Assembly (NCBI GenBank): GCA_946414885.1
Contig: CAMKQH010000030.1
Span: 1 to 43,269 of the forward strand
Direction of reading: 5' to 3'
DNA from: an uncultured Lachnospiraceae bacterium
Lineage (GTDB): Bacteria > Bacillota > Clostridia > Lachnospirales > Lachnospiraceae
Length of the DNA: 43,269 nt
Each line of letters begins with the position of its first letter. Within the stretch, counting starts at the first letter, position 1. Both the position numbers and the translations under genes were made by a program. Of this stretch, positions 34,077-42,919 are shown piece by piece. A model generated the notes under the pieces. That model searched no databases and was not told the DNA's origin. It saw only the letters and a program-made list of their open reading frames with translations.

Positions 34077-34841
34077 ATGAACACCATTAAGATCAATGAA
34101 CAGATTACATTTTTAAGGCATCAAAAGGGCATAACGCAAGAGGCGTTAGCTAAGTTTCTTGGTGTGACCAATCAGACGGTTTCCAAGTGGGAATCGGGAC
34201 AGTGTTTTCCTGATGTCCAGCTTCTTCCACGGATTGCAGATTATTTTGAAATCTCCATTGATGAACTGTTGGGACATACTGCAAGCAGTGGGTTGGAGAC
34301 ATGTTGCCTGGCCCTTAAAAAACATTTTTCAGAATGTCCGGAAGAGGAATGCTTTGACCATGCCTATCGTTTGGCTGCGCAGTTACATGAGATCATTGTA
34401 TCTTCCGGATATCGAAAACATTTGCCTTGGGAAGAGAAAAACTATGCGACGCAATCCCTGAATCCGTGGGGTACCTCCGCTTGTAGTGAGTCAGAAGGGA
34501 ACACCGTTCGCTACGGCGATTTGATTCTTTTTACGGATAATAAGGCTTGGCAGAAGCTTAAAAAGGCAGAAGTGTGGGAAATTGTATGTGCACTAAAGCT
34601 ACTGTCAGACGAGAAAGCATTCAAAGTTTTCTTGGCAGTCCATGAACTCACGGTGCAAAATTATGATAGGTGCGTTCCCGTTTCAGAAATAGCAAAGGCA
34701 GCAAAGCTTGACCTTGCGGAAACCAAGCGCATTCTTTCAGAACTTCCGCTAACGATAATGGAAAACAAAGAGGAAGATACCTACCGCATTGACGGAGCGC
34801 ATGCTTATCTCCCATCTGTTTTGAGGTTGATGCGGTTATGA
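34077..34841 (+). CDS. XRE-family regulator
   Basis: 254 residues starting at the ATG after AAGGAGCATTTTACA. An N-terminal helix-turn-helix (EQITFLRHQKGITQEALAKF, TNQTVSKWESGQCFPDVQLL, YFEISIDELLG) is followed by a helical region. The C-terminal quarter (VSEIAKAAKLDLAETKRIL, SELPLTIM) looks like a second winged helix. The ligand is not apparent. It lies divergent from the truncated XRE gene and ends at a hairpin. Confidence 0.85.
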   Translation: MNTIKINEQITFLRHQKGITQEALAKFLGVTNQTVSKWESGQCFPDVQLLPRIADYFEISIDELLGHTASSGLETCCLALKKHFSECPEEECFDHAYRLAAQLHEIIVSSGYRKHLPWEEKNYATQSLNPWGTSACSESEGNTVRYGDLILFTDNKAWQKLKKAEVWEIVCALKLLSDEKAFKVFLAVHELTVQNYDRCVPVSEIAKAAKLDLAETKRILSELPLTIMENKEEDTYRIDGAHAYLPSVLRLMRL

Positions 34842-34852
34842 GGAAAATTACA

Positions 34853-34884
34853 AAAGTGGGGGCGCTTACCGTCACCCCCACTTT
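34853..34884 (+). terminator. terminator-like hairpin after XRE gene
   Basis: AAAGTGGGGG and CCCCCACTTT pair perfectly around a 12-nt loop 12 bp past the stop; the T tract is short. The remaining gap to 35177 holds only a TATAAT (35113-35118) that may be the -10 of the AraC gene. Confidence 0.65.
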
Positions 34885-35177
34885 ACCAGACCATTTTTAG
34901 AGTGTGTGAAAGTTTTTCTGTAAATTAGATATCCTAAGATAATTGACGAGCTGTATGCAGTAAGATTACCATTATTCAACTCGTTTTGACTATACCTAAT
35001 CCCATTGATTTCGTCAAGAACTATGTTAAAATTGGTACATAATTATATTTGAATATAAATGAGTATGACAAATCGCAATTTGCAGATGTGTAAAAATATA
35101 ATTCGATTTTTTTATAATGATAAAGTCGAGCAAAGGTTTCCTAAAGCTACTATAATTTGTGGCAAGGAGGTAAGGAA

Positions 35178-36047
35178 ATGCTTAAGCAATTAAACGACAC
35201 CATCAATTATATTGAAGAACATTTATTGGATGAAAAAGTGATTGACGAAGCAATGAAAAGAGTCAGCGTTTCGGAACTACATTTTAAAAATGTTTTTTTC
35301 TTTCTAACAGGTATGTCTATCAATGAATATGTTAAAAACCGAAGATTGTCTGAGGCAAACTATGATTTGCTTCATGGCAAAAAAGTGACGGATATTGCTT
35401 TTAAGTATGGCTATCAATCGATGGATGGGTTTACACGAGCATTTAAAAACTGGTGTGGTTTCTTACCCTCCGAGATTTCAAGGAGAGGGGAACATAAAGT
35501 GTTTCCCAAATTTAATTTCATAGTAAAAGTAAGCGGAGGAAACAGCATGGAATGCAGAATTATTGAAAAACCGGCATTTAATTTTGTCGGTGTAAGTAAA
35601 CGAGTACCGATGCAGTTTGAAGGAGTTAATAACGCAATTGTGGATCTTGCAAACAGCATCACGCAGGAACAAAGAGAAGAAATGCATCGTCTGCAAAATA
35701 TGGAACCGTTTGAAGTTGTCAATGTTTCCTATAATTCAGACACAGAGTTTAAGAAAGAAGAAGGTTATCTGACACATTTGATTGGTGTTTTGACAACAGA
35801 AAATGAAATCGGTGCAGGTTTAGAAACTTTGCCAATGAAAGCAGGAACATGGGCGGTATTTCCAAATGAAGGAGAGTTTCCGTCCACACTTCAAAATACA
35901 TGGGCAAGAATTTATGCAGAATGGTTTATGACAGCGGATTATGAGCTGGCAGAATCCCTTTCGTTTTCGTTTACAAAAATGAATCCTGATAGACAAGGAC
36001 ATGCGTATAGCGAGATATGGATTCCTGTAGTGAAAAAAGAACGATAA
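35178..36047 (+). CDS. AraC-family regulator with GyrI-like effector domain
   Basis: 289 residues from the ATG after GGCAAGGAGGTAAGGAA. The AraC twin helix-turn-helix is at the N-terminus (KVIDEAMKRVSVSELHFKNV, KKVTDIAFKYGYQSMDGFTR, AFKNWCGFLPSE). A GyrI-type ligand domain follows (ECRIIEKPAFNFVGVSKRVP, HLIGVLTTENE, KAGTWAVFPNEGEF, SEIWIPV). This N-HTH/C-effector order is the Rob/BmrR-like sensor layout and suggests a response to small amphipathic compounds. The DinB fragment follows by 15 bp, perhaps its former partner gene. Confidence 0.88.
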   Translation: MLKQLNDTINYIEEHLLDEKVIDEAMKRVSVSELHFKNVFFFLTGMSINEYVKNRRLSEANYDLLHGKKVTDIAFKYGYQSMDGFTRAFKNWCGFLPSEISRRGEHKVFPKFNFIVKVSGGNSMECRIIEKPAFNFVGVSKRVPMQFEGVNNAIVDLANSITQEQREEMHRLQNMEPFEVVNVSYNSDTEFKKEEGYLTHLIGVLTTENEIGAGLETLPMKAGTWAVFPNEGEFPSTLQNTWARIYAEWFMTADYELAESLSFSFTKMNPDRQGHAYSEIWIPVVKKER

Positions 36048-36062
36048 GAAACGGACAATCCT

Positions 36063-36540
36063 ATGAAAAAAGAAATATTATTTCAGTTAGATATCGCGTG
36101 GCAGTTGTTTGAATATCATTGCCATAACCTAAGCGAAGAAGAAGCAATGTGGTGTAAAACGAACCAAGGTTTGCAAATAAGAAAAGTAAATGGTGTATGG
36201 AGAGTTGACTGGCCTGATACAGAATCCTACACCATTGGTCCGGCAAGTATTTCATGGATTATGTAGCACATTATATACTGGTGGAAAAAGGTTTTATCTG
36301 CTTCAAAAGAGAATAAAATCATAACTAAGGAAGATGTAATTTGGCCGGGAAGCGTGAAATTGGCAATAGATGAAATTGGGAAATGCCATAGAGAATGGAT
36401 AAAATTCGTCGAAACATTAAGCGAACAGGAATTGTGTTCTGATAAAATGTGCAAATGGCCTTTTGAAGGACAAAATATGTATTCTCTCATGTTATGGCTC
36501 AATGTAGAATTTATGAAGAATGTTGCAGAAATTGGAAGAA
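36063..36540 (+). pseudogene. DinB-like protein gene with amber stop and lost 3' end
   Basis: MKKEILFQLDIAWQLFEYHC and IGPASISWIM are followed by a TAG at 36264, where relatives have a tryptophan codon (WH). The same frame continues as HIIYWWKKVLSASKENKI, EDVIWPGSVKLAIDEIGK and FEGQNMYSLMLWLNVEFM, which is DinB-superfamily style. After NVAEIG near 36535 the frame leaves the family and enters the 36520 gene in another frame. Both the nonsense codon and the junction argue for a dead gene. Confidence 0.75.
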
Positions 36541-36963
36541 GAATATGCTGCCAGACTGACAAACATTGCAGAAGAAATTCAGATGGAACTGATGCTCGAA
36601 GGACATAACTGGAAAGAGTACATGACCGGCATAGGCCGTTCAGATGAGGCTCAGGAAAAAATACATGAATTCATCCTCTCTGGAGGAGATTATTATGGAT
36701 TCATCATGCAGGCGGATCTGCCTGAAGTCATGAAGGAAAAATACATAAAAGCCTATGAAGATGCTTATGTTTCTGAAATCATACGCGCGCTAAACCCTCC
36801 TTATCCTGGTGACGCGACAAGAAAAGAAAAGGATGAATGGATAAAAAGTATGGTTGCTCAAGAAGGGCAATACAAATTGGATCATCCTGACTATAAAGAA
36901 CAAGCCAGGCAGCACGCCAAGGAAGAAGCCCAAAAAGCAAGAGACGCTGCAAATAATCAGTAA
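36520..36963 (+). CDS. unrecognised helical protein, probably 5'-truncated
   Basis: 147 residues if the ATG at 36520 is used; no ribosome binding site precedes it, and it overlaps the DinB fragment in another frame. The protein is hydrophilic and helical (EEYAARLTNIAEEIQMELML, EAQEKIHEFILSGGDYYGFI, DEWIKSMVAQEGQYKLDHPD) with a K/A/Q-rich end finishing KARDAANNQ. The last 9-14 residues and the following terminator recur at 18078-18157. The original 5' end seems to have been replaced by the DinB sequence. Function unknown. Confidence 0.5.
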   Translation: MLQKLEEEYAARLTNIAEEIQMELMLEGHNWKEYMTGIGRSDEAQEKIHEFILSGGDYYGFIMQADLPEVMKEKYIKAYEDAYVSEIIRALNPPYPGDATRKEKDEWIKSMVAQEGQYKLDHPDYKEQARQHAKEEAQKARDAANNQ

Positions 36964-36968
36964 ATACA

Positions 36969-36999
36969 TACTCCCGAGAGCTTCCTTCTCGGGAGTTTT
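36969..36999 (+). terminator. intrinsic terminator
   Basis: ACTCCCGAGAG and TCTCGGGAGT stem followed by TTTTT. A close copy is at 18130-18157. Confidence 0.85.
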
Positions 37000-37093
37000 T
37001 ATGGCCTTTTGGCTCTATCTTTTGGAAAAATAGAGCCAAAATAGAGCCAAGGAGCATTTTACTTTATCATACTAAAGCGTTTTTAACATAAAA

Positions 37094-37123
37094 AAGGCTC
37101 CCGAGGATACCCTCGGAAGCCTT
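37094..37123 (-). terminator. present tuf terminator
   Basis: AAGGCTTCCGAGG / CCTCGGGAGCCTT followed by TTTTTTATG on the minus strand. It lies in the right arm of the large cassette, so tuf is now terminated by cassette-borne sequence. Confidence 0.88.
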
Positions 37124-37146
37124 GATTTTATTGACTTTTTTATTGA

Positions 37147-38334
37147 TTACTCAATGATGGTAGCAACACGTCCGGAACCAACGGTACGGCCACCCTCACG
37201 GATAGCGAAGGTAAGACCCTGCTCCATAGCGATGGGATGGATCAGCTCGATGGTCATCTCAACGTTATCGCCAGGCATGCACATCTCGGTACCAGCAGGA
37301 AGGTTGCAAACGCCGGTAACGTCGGTGGTTCTGAAATAGAACTGAGGACGATAGTTGTTGAAGAAAGGAGTATGACGGCCACCCTCATCCTTGGTCAGAA
37401 CGTAAACCTGAGCGGTGAACTTCTTGTGGCACTTTACGCTACCGGGCTTAGCCAAAACCTGGCCACGCTCGATCTCAGTTCTCTGAACGCCACGAAGCAG
37501 TGCGCCGATGTTATCACCAGCCATAGCCTCGTCAAGCATCTTACGGAACATCTCGATACCGGTAACAACGGTCTTCTTGGTCTCTTCCTTGATACCAACG
37601 ATTTCAACTTCCTCATTGAGGTGAAGGGTACCACGCTCTACACGGCCGGTAGCAACGGTACCACGACCGGTAATGGTGAATACGTCCTCGACAGGCATAA
37701 GGAAAGGCTTGTCGGTGTCACGCTGAGGATCAGGAATATAGGAATCAACGGTGTCCATAAGCTCCATGATCTTGTCGCCCCACTCGCTGCTGGGATCTTC
37801 AAGAGCCTTCAGAGCGGAACCCTTGATGATAGGGCAATCGGTGAAGTCGTACTCTTCAAGCTGCTCGGTGATCTCCATCTCAACCAGCTCAAGAAGCTCG
37901 GGATCGTCAACCATGTCGCACTTGTTCATGAATACTACGATGTAAGGTACGCCTACCTGACGGGACAGAAGGATGTGCTCCTTGGTCTGTGCCATAACGC
38001 CATCGGTAGCTGCTACAACGAGGATAGCGCCGTCCATCTGAGCTGCACCAGTGATCATGTTCTTTACGTAGTCAGCATGGCCAGGGCAGTCAACGTGTGC
38101 GTAGTGTCTCTTGGTGGTCTGGTACTCAACGTGTGCGGTAGAAATGGTAATACCACGCTCTCTCTCTTCGGGAGCCTTATCGATGTTCTCGAAATCTACC
38201 TTCTCGTTACCGGGAACTCTCTCAGCCAGCACCTTGGTGATAGCTGCGGTCAGAGTGGTTTTACCATGGTCAACGTGACCAATGGTACCAATGTTACAAT
38301 GGGCCTTGGTTCTTTCAAATTTAGCTTTTGCCAT
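37147..38334 (-). CDS. tuf: elongation factor Tu
   Basis: 395 residues, normal length. Delivers aminoacyl-tRNA to the ribosome as a GTPase. G1 is [10 protein letters not shown]3 DCPGHADY, G4 NKCDM, G5 GSALKAL, and domains 2 and 3 are complete up to [30 protein letters not shown] precedes the chosen ATG. It is the last gene of the str operon, 239 bp after fusA. Its final 55 bp serve as the attachment core of the cassettes downstream, so the C-terminus was probably rewritten silently by integration. Confidence 0.98.
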   Translation of the reverse strand: MAKAKFERTKAHCNIGTIGHVDHGKTTLTAAITKVLAERVPGNEKVDFENIDKAPEERERGITISTAHVEYQTTKRHYAHVDCPGHADYVKNMITGAAQMDGAILVVAATDGVMAQTKEHILLSRQVGVPYIVVFMNKCDMVDDPELLELVEMEITEQLEEYDFTDCPIIKGSALKALEDPSSEWGDKIMELMDTVDSYIPDPQRDTDKPFLMPVEDVFTITGRGTVATGRVERGTLHLNEEVEIVGIKEETKKTVVTGIEMFRKMLDEAMAGDNIGALLRGVQRTEIERGQVLAKPGSVKCHKKFTAQVYVLTKDEGGRHTPFFNNYRPQFYFRTTDVTGVCNLPAGTEMCMPGDNVEMTIELIHPIAMEQGLTFAIREGGRTVGSGRVATIIE

Positions 38335-38372
38335 TACTTGAATCCTCCTATAACAAATCTGTTTTTTACTCA

Positions 38373-38397
38373 CCGAAGTGGTTATCCCGCACTTCGG
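38373..38397 (-). promoter_or_regulatory. hairpin in the fusA-tuf spacer
   Basis: CCGAAGTG/CACTTCGG stem; on the minus strand the loop reads CGGGATAAC. A hairpin with a nearly identical loop lies between rpsL and rpsG. Without a T tract it is more likely a processing or stability element than a terminator. Confidence 0.45.
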
Positions 38398-38522
38398 CGT
38401 GATTTAACTCGGCTGTCCTTAATTATATAAAATTTCAGACTGTTTTTCAAGTTAAATTTTGGAAATCTCAATATTTCTAGGACTTTTTTCAGATTTTCTT
38501 CTTGAAATCTGAATATTTCACG

Positions 38523-38550
38523 TTTCCGGGCGGACGAACCTGCCCGGAAA
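38523..38550 (-). promoter_or_regulatory. GC-rich hairpin after fusA
   Basis: TTTCCGGGC/GCCCGGAAA, 9-bp perfect stem, 24 bp past the fusA stop and not followed by a T tract. Possible partial terminator or RNA-stability element separating fusA and tuf. Confidence 0.5.
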
Positions 38551-38573
38551 CAGTTAATACTTAATTCACTCGA

Positions 38574-40736
38574 TTACTTCGTCTTTGCAGCAAGAACCTT
38601 TTCCTGAACGTTCTTGGGAACGGGCTCATACTTTTCAAAGAACATGGAGTAGTTTCCACGACCCTGGGTCTTGGAACGAAGGTCGGTGGAGTAACCGAAC
38701 ATCTCAGCAAGGGGAACGAATGCACGTACCATCTTGCCGCCGCCGATGTCATCCATGCCTTCCACGCGGCCACGACGAGAGTTCAGGTCGCCGATTACGT
38801 CGCCCATGTATTCCTCGGGCATGGTAACTTCAACCTTCATGATGGGCTCAAGCAGAACAGGCGCTGCCTTCTGCATTGCCTCCTTGAATGCCATGGAACC
38901 AGCGATGTGGAATGCCATTTCGGAGGAGTCAACCTCATGATAAGATCCGTCGTAAACATTTGCGTGAACGCCCAGTACGGGGAATCCGCCAAGGATACCT
39001 GCGCCAGCTGCCTCAAGGATACCTTCGCCGACTGCGGGGATGTATTCCTTGGGAATCGCACCGCCGACAACGGTGGACTCGAACAACAGGGTAGGAGGCT
39101 CGTTGATCAGGATGTTGGCCTTGGGATCAAACTCGAACTTGGTGCAGTTAGCTTCCATGGGCTCGAATTTCACCTTACAATGACCGTACTGACCACGACC
39201 ACCGGACTGCTTAGCGTACTTGGAATCTACTTCAACTGCCTTCGTAAATGCTTCCTTGTATGCAACCTGAGGAGCACCAACGTTAGCTTCTACCTTGAAC
39301 TCACGAAGCAGACGGTCAACGATGATCTCCAGATGGAGCTCACCCATACCAGCAATGATGGTCTGACCGGTCTCAACGTTCGTGTGAGCACGGAAGGTAG
39401 GATCTTCCTCAGCCAGCTTTGCGAGTGCCTCGCCCATCTTGCCCTGACCAGCCTTGGTCTTAGGCTCGATTGCGAGCTCGATAACGGGCTCAGGGAATTC
39501 CATGGACTCAAGGATTACGGGATGCTGCTCGTCACAGATGGTGTCACCGGTGGTGGTGAACTTAAATCCTACTGCTGCTGCAATGTCTCCGGAGTAAACC
39601 TTCTCCAACTCTGCACGCTTGTTAGCATGCATCTGCAGGATACGGCCCACGCGCTCCTTCTTGTCCTTGGTGGAGTTGTATACGTAAGAACCACTGTTGA
39701 TGGTTCCGGAATATACGCGGAAGTAAGCAAGCTTACCAACAAAGGGATCGCTCATGATCTTGAATGCCAATGCGGAGAAAGGCTCCTCATCGGAGGAATG
39801 TCTTACGGTCTCGTTGCCATCCTTGTCTACGCCCTTGATGGGGGGGATGTCAAGAGGTGAAGGCATGTACTCGATGATTGCATCAAGCAACTTCTGAACA
39901 CCCTTGTTTCTGTATGCGGTACCACAGCATACGGGAACTGCCGTACACTCGCAGGTACCCTTTCTCAGAGCCGCCTTAAGCTGCTCCGTGGTGGGCTCTT
40001 CGCCCTCAAGATACATCATGGTCAGGTCGTCATCAAGCTCGCAAACCTTTTCGATCAGCTCGTCATGATAAAGCTTAGCTTCGTCAGCCATGTCACCCAG
40101 ATCGTCGGTAACGGTGATGTCATCACCCTTCTCGTCGTTATAGATGTAAGCCTTCATCTCGAACAGGTCGATGATTCCCTTGAACTCATCTTCCTTACCG
40201 ATGGGAAGCTGCAGAACGATGGCGTTCTTTCCAAGTCTGTTCTTGATCTGCTCAACGCAGCCATAAAAGTTTGCACCCAGGATGTCCATCTTGTTGATGA
40301 ATGCCATACGGGGAACGTTGTAGGTGTCAGCCTGACGCCATACGTTCTCGGACTGGGGCTCAACGCCGCCCTTTGCACAGAACACGCCAACGGCGCCGTC
40401 CAGTACTCTCAGGGAACGCTCAACTTCTACGGTGAAGTCTACGTGACCAGGGGTATCAATGATGTTGATACGATGTTCCAAAGCACCTTCCATGGGCTTG
40501 GTCTCTTTCTCAAGAGTCCAGTGACAGGTGGTTGCAGCGGAGGTGATGGTAATGCCTCTCTCCTTCTCCTGCTCCATCCAGTCCATGGTTGCGGTACCTT
40601 CATGCGTATCACCAATCTTGTAGTTAATACCGGTGTAGTACAAAATACGCTCGGTAGTCGTCGTCTTACCAGCATCGATATGAGCCATGATACCAATATT
40701 TCTGGTTCTCTCTAATGGATATTCTCTTCCAGCCAT
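38574..40736 (-). CDS. fusA: elongation factor G
   Basis: 720 residues, about 20-30 longer than the usual 690-700. GTPase driving ribosomal translocation. G1 is [13 protein letters not shown]3 DTPGHVDF, G4 INKMD, and the C-terminal domains include [16 protein letters not shown] and [17 protein letters not shown]. Extra length comes from a small insert near residue 80 ([11 protein letters not shown]) and one in domain IV ([15 protein letters not shown]) before the conserved IPKEYIPAV. The ATG lies 27 bp after rpsG with a GGAGG site. Confidence 0.98.
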   Translation of the reverse strand: MAGREYPLERTRNIGIMAHIDAGKTTTTERILYYTGINYKIGDTHEGTATMDWMEQEKERGITITSAATTCHWTLEKETKPMEGALEHRINIIDTPGHVDFTVEVERSLRVLDGAVGVFCAKGGVEPQSENVWRQADTYNVPRMAFINKMDILGANFYGCVEQIKNRLGKNAIVLQLPIGKEDEFKGIIDLFEMKAYIYNDEKGDDITVTDDLGDMADEAKLYHDELIEKVCELDDDLTMMYLEGEEPTTEQLKAALRKGTCECTAVPVCCGTAYRNKGVQKLLDAIIEYMPSPLDIPPIKGVDKDGNETVRHSSDEEPFSALAFKIMSDPFVGKLAYFRVYSGTINSGSYVYNSTKDKKERVGRILQMHANKRAELEKVYSGDIAAAVGFKFTTTGDTICDEQHPVILESMEFPEPVIELAIEPKTKAGQGKMGEALAKLAEEDPTFRAHTNVETGQTIIAGMGELHLEIIVDRLLREFKVEANVGAPQVAYKEAFTKAVEVDSKYAKQSGGRGQYGHCKVKFEPMEANCTKFEFDPKANILINEPPTLLFESTVVGGAIPKEYIPAVGEGILEAAGAGILGGFPVLGVHANVYDGSYHEVDSSEMAFHIAGSMAFKEAMQKAAPVLLEPIMKVEVTMPEEYMGDVIGDLNSRRGRVEGMDDIGGGKMVRAFVPLAEMFGYSTDLRSKTQGRGNYSMFFEKYEPVPKNVQEKVLAAKTK

Positions 40737-40763
40737 TGATTTCCTCCTATCAACCTAGTAAAA

Positions 40764-41267
<504 letters not shown>

Positions 41268-41366
41268 TTAATTCAACGGTACTCACATGTGTTTCCCCAA
41301 GTGTTCGTGCGGTATATCTGTATGACAGAATTCCAACACTTTTCTTAGTTACGTTTTTGTGGTCCC

Positions 41367-41386
41367 GGAAGCGTTATCCCGCTTCC
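41367..41386 (-). promoter_or_regulatory. hairpin in the rpsL-rpsG spacer
   Basis: GGAAGCG/CGCTTCC stem with loop GGATAA on the minus strand, matching the loop of the hairpin at 38373-38397. Candidate RNA-processing or regulatory element. Confidence 0.45.
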
Positions 41387-41410
41387 ATTTGTAAGTCATG
41401 CTTGCTCGAC

Positions 41411-41833
41411 TTACTTCTTAGCAGCCTTGGGTCTCTTAGCGCCGTACTTGGAACGTGCCTGCTTGCGGTTAGCAACACCTGCAGTATCCAAGGTACCACG
41501 GATGATGTGATATCTGGTACCAGGCAGGTCCTTTACTCTACCGCCACGGATCAGAACCACGCTATGCTCCTGAAGGTTGTGACCTTCACCGGGAATGTAG
41601 CTGGTAACTTCGATTCCGTTAGAAAGACGTACTCTGGCGATCTTTCTCAGAGCAGAGTTAGGCTTCTTAGGGGTAGCGGTCTTCACTGCGGTACATACGC
41701 CACGCTTCTGAGGAGCGGATACGTCGGTAGCCTTCTTGTGAAGAGAGTTGTAACCCTTCTGAAGAGCAGGTGCGGTGGACTTCTTTACGGAAGTCTGGCG
41801 TCCCTTTCTAACTAACTGGTTAAATGTTGGCAT
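41411..41833 (-). CDS. rpsL: 30S ribosomal protein S12
   Basis: 140 residues. Decoding-centre protein of the small subunit. It contains [20 protein letters not shown] and [20 protein letters not shown]; the lysine in TPKKPNS is the residue whose change usually gives streptomycin resistance, and it is wild type here. The ATG follows AAAGAGGTGAAACAG. It is the first gene of the operon, and rpoB/rpoC are not upstream within the window. Confidence 0.98.
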   Translation of the reverse strand: MPTFNQLVRKGRQTSVKKSTAPALQKGYNSLHKKATDVSAPQKRGVCTAVKTATPKKPNSALRKIARVRLSNGIEVTSYIPGEGHNLQEHSVVLIRGGRVKDLPGTRYHIIRGTLDTAGVANRKQARSKYGAKRPKAAKK

Positions 41834-41929
41834 TCTGTTTCACCTCTTTCTTTTTTATAATTTTTTATGTTGTAACCCCTTCAAAACCCATCCTATCAAA
41901 TAAAGGTTCCTTTGGGGGCACACTCAAAT

Positions 41930-41958
41930 AGTATACGTGTTTCGAAAACTGTTGTCAA
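41930..41958 (-). promoter_or_regulatory. str operon promoter
   Basis: Minus strand TTGACA (41953-41958), 17-bp spacer, TATACT (41930-41935), a near-consensus sigma-A promoter. The transcript would carry a leader of about 90 nt before rpsL. Confidence 0.88.
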
Positions 41959-42017
41959 CGTTAATTTCCCTTATTTTACGGGATTTTGGGCAAATTTATA
42001 CTGCAAATTGCCCTATT

Positions 42018-42860
42018 TTAGCAGATTTCCTTCAGATAACGCTCCAAAGCGTCCTCCCAGGCGGGTAATCTCTCGAATCCCATCTGCGTCAGCTTCTCCT
42101 TGCTCATGCGGCTGTTTGCAGGCCGGAATGCCTTCGCGCCGTACTCTGCCGTCGTCACGGGCTTCACCGTCACGTTCTTGCCGGCCTTCTCAAAAATAGC
42201 CTTGGCAAACTCATACCAAGAACAGAAGCCCTCGTTGGTCGCGTGATAAATGCCATACTTCTCCGTTTGCACCATGTCCACCAAAAGCCTCGCCAGATCA
42301 TACGTATAGGTGGGCGATCCAAACTGATCATTTACCACGGTCAACGTGTCATGTGTCTCCGCAAGCCGCAGCATGGTCTTCACGAAATTCTTGCCGTTTA
42401 CGCCAAAGACCCAGGCAATGCGGACAATGAAATACTCATCCAACGTCTCCATTACCGCCTGTTCGCCCTCATACTTTGTCTGACCGTATACCGTCTTTGG
42501 TTCGCAAGGATCTTCCGGCTCCCACGGCTTCTCGCCCTGCCCGTCAAACACGTAATCCGTGCTGATCTGGATCATCTTGATCCCCAATTTCTTACAAGTC
42601 CTTGCAATGTTTCTCGGTCCGTCGGCATTGACCTTCCGACAGATTTCCTCATGATCCTCAGCCGCGTCCACCGCCGTATATGCCGCGCAGTGAATCACCG
42701 CATCCGGATCCGCCTCCGTAATCACCTTGTCAACGCTCTCCGCGTCCGTGATATCCATCTTCTGGATGTCCACGCCGATCGCTTCCATTCCTCTCTTTTC
42801 CAGCTCCCTTACCACGTCGTAACCAAGCTGTCCCCTAACTCCCGTCACAAAAACCTTCAT
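42018..42860 (-). CDS. rmlD: dTDP-4-dehydrorhamnose reductase
   Basis: 280 residues. Reduces dTDP-4-dehydrorhamnose to dTDP-L-rhamnose with NAD(P)H, the last step of the rhamnose precursor pathway for surface polysaccharide. The N-terminal nucleotide-binding motif is TGVRGQLGYD, followed by HCAAYTAVDAAEDHEE, the STDYVFDG strand, catalytic YGQTKYEGE (YxxxK) and QFGSPTYTYDLA. AAGGAG lies 7 nt before the ATG at 42860; a GTG one codon earlier is possible. The other rml genes are not in the window. Confidence 0.95.
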   Translation of the reverse strand: MKVFVTGVRGQLGYDVVRELEKRGMEAIGVDIQKMDITDAESVDKVITEADPDAVIHCAAYTAVDAAEDHEEICRKVNADGPRNIARTCKKLGIKMIQISTDYVFDGQGEKPWEPEDPCEPKTVYGQTKYEGEQAVMETLDEYFIVRIAWVFGVNGKNFVKTMLRLAETHDTLTVVNDQFGSPTYTYDLARLLVDMVQTEKYGIYHATNEGFCSWYEFAKAIFEKAGKNVTVKPVTTAEYGAKAFRPANSRMSKEKLTQMGFERLPAWEDALERYLKEIC

Positions 42861-42919
42861 CACGTTCTCCTTTTCTAGCCTTACTTTACTGCCTAACTCT
42901 CTGTCTCATCTTTCCATCA

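Larger units (their letters stand above)
30138..37201. mobile_element. large tuf-linked cassette (A), AT-rich accessory cargo, no recombinase
   Basis: A 7.06-kb unit. Left-arm TAGAGCC at 30239 and 30250; right-arm TAGAGCC at 37031 and 37042 with GGCTCTA at 37011. Spacing and distance to the core match the small cassette. Base composition is clearly more AT-rich than the flanks from about 30.7 to 37.0 kb. The cargo mixes intact regulators and a PaaK-like enzyme with at least four broken genes. No integrase or relaxase is present. A dyad-rich region at 33249-33480 may be an oriT. Confidence 0.7.

Noticed and set aside
30138..37201. Large cassette as a complete conjugative element or prophage
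   Set aside because: No integrase, relaxase, coupling protein, type IV secretion or phage structural gene could be seen.
37237..38430. Long plus-strand reading frame opposite tuf
   Set aside because: It is an antisense shadow of a gene with strong codon bias and has no ribosome binding site or familiar domain. Similar shadows lie opposite fusA (38907-39860) and gpmI (4329-5231).
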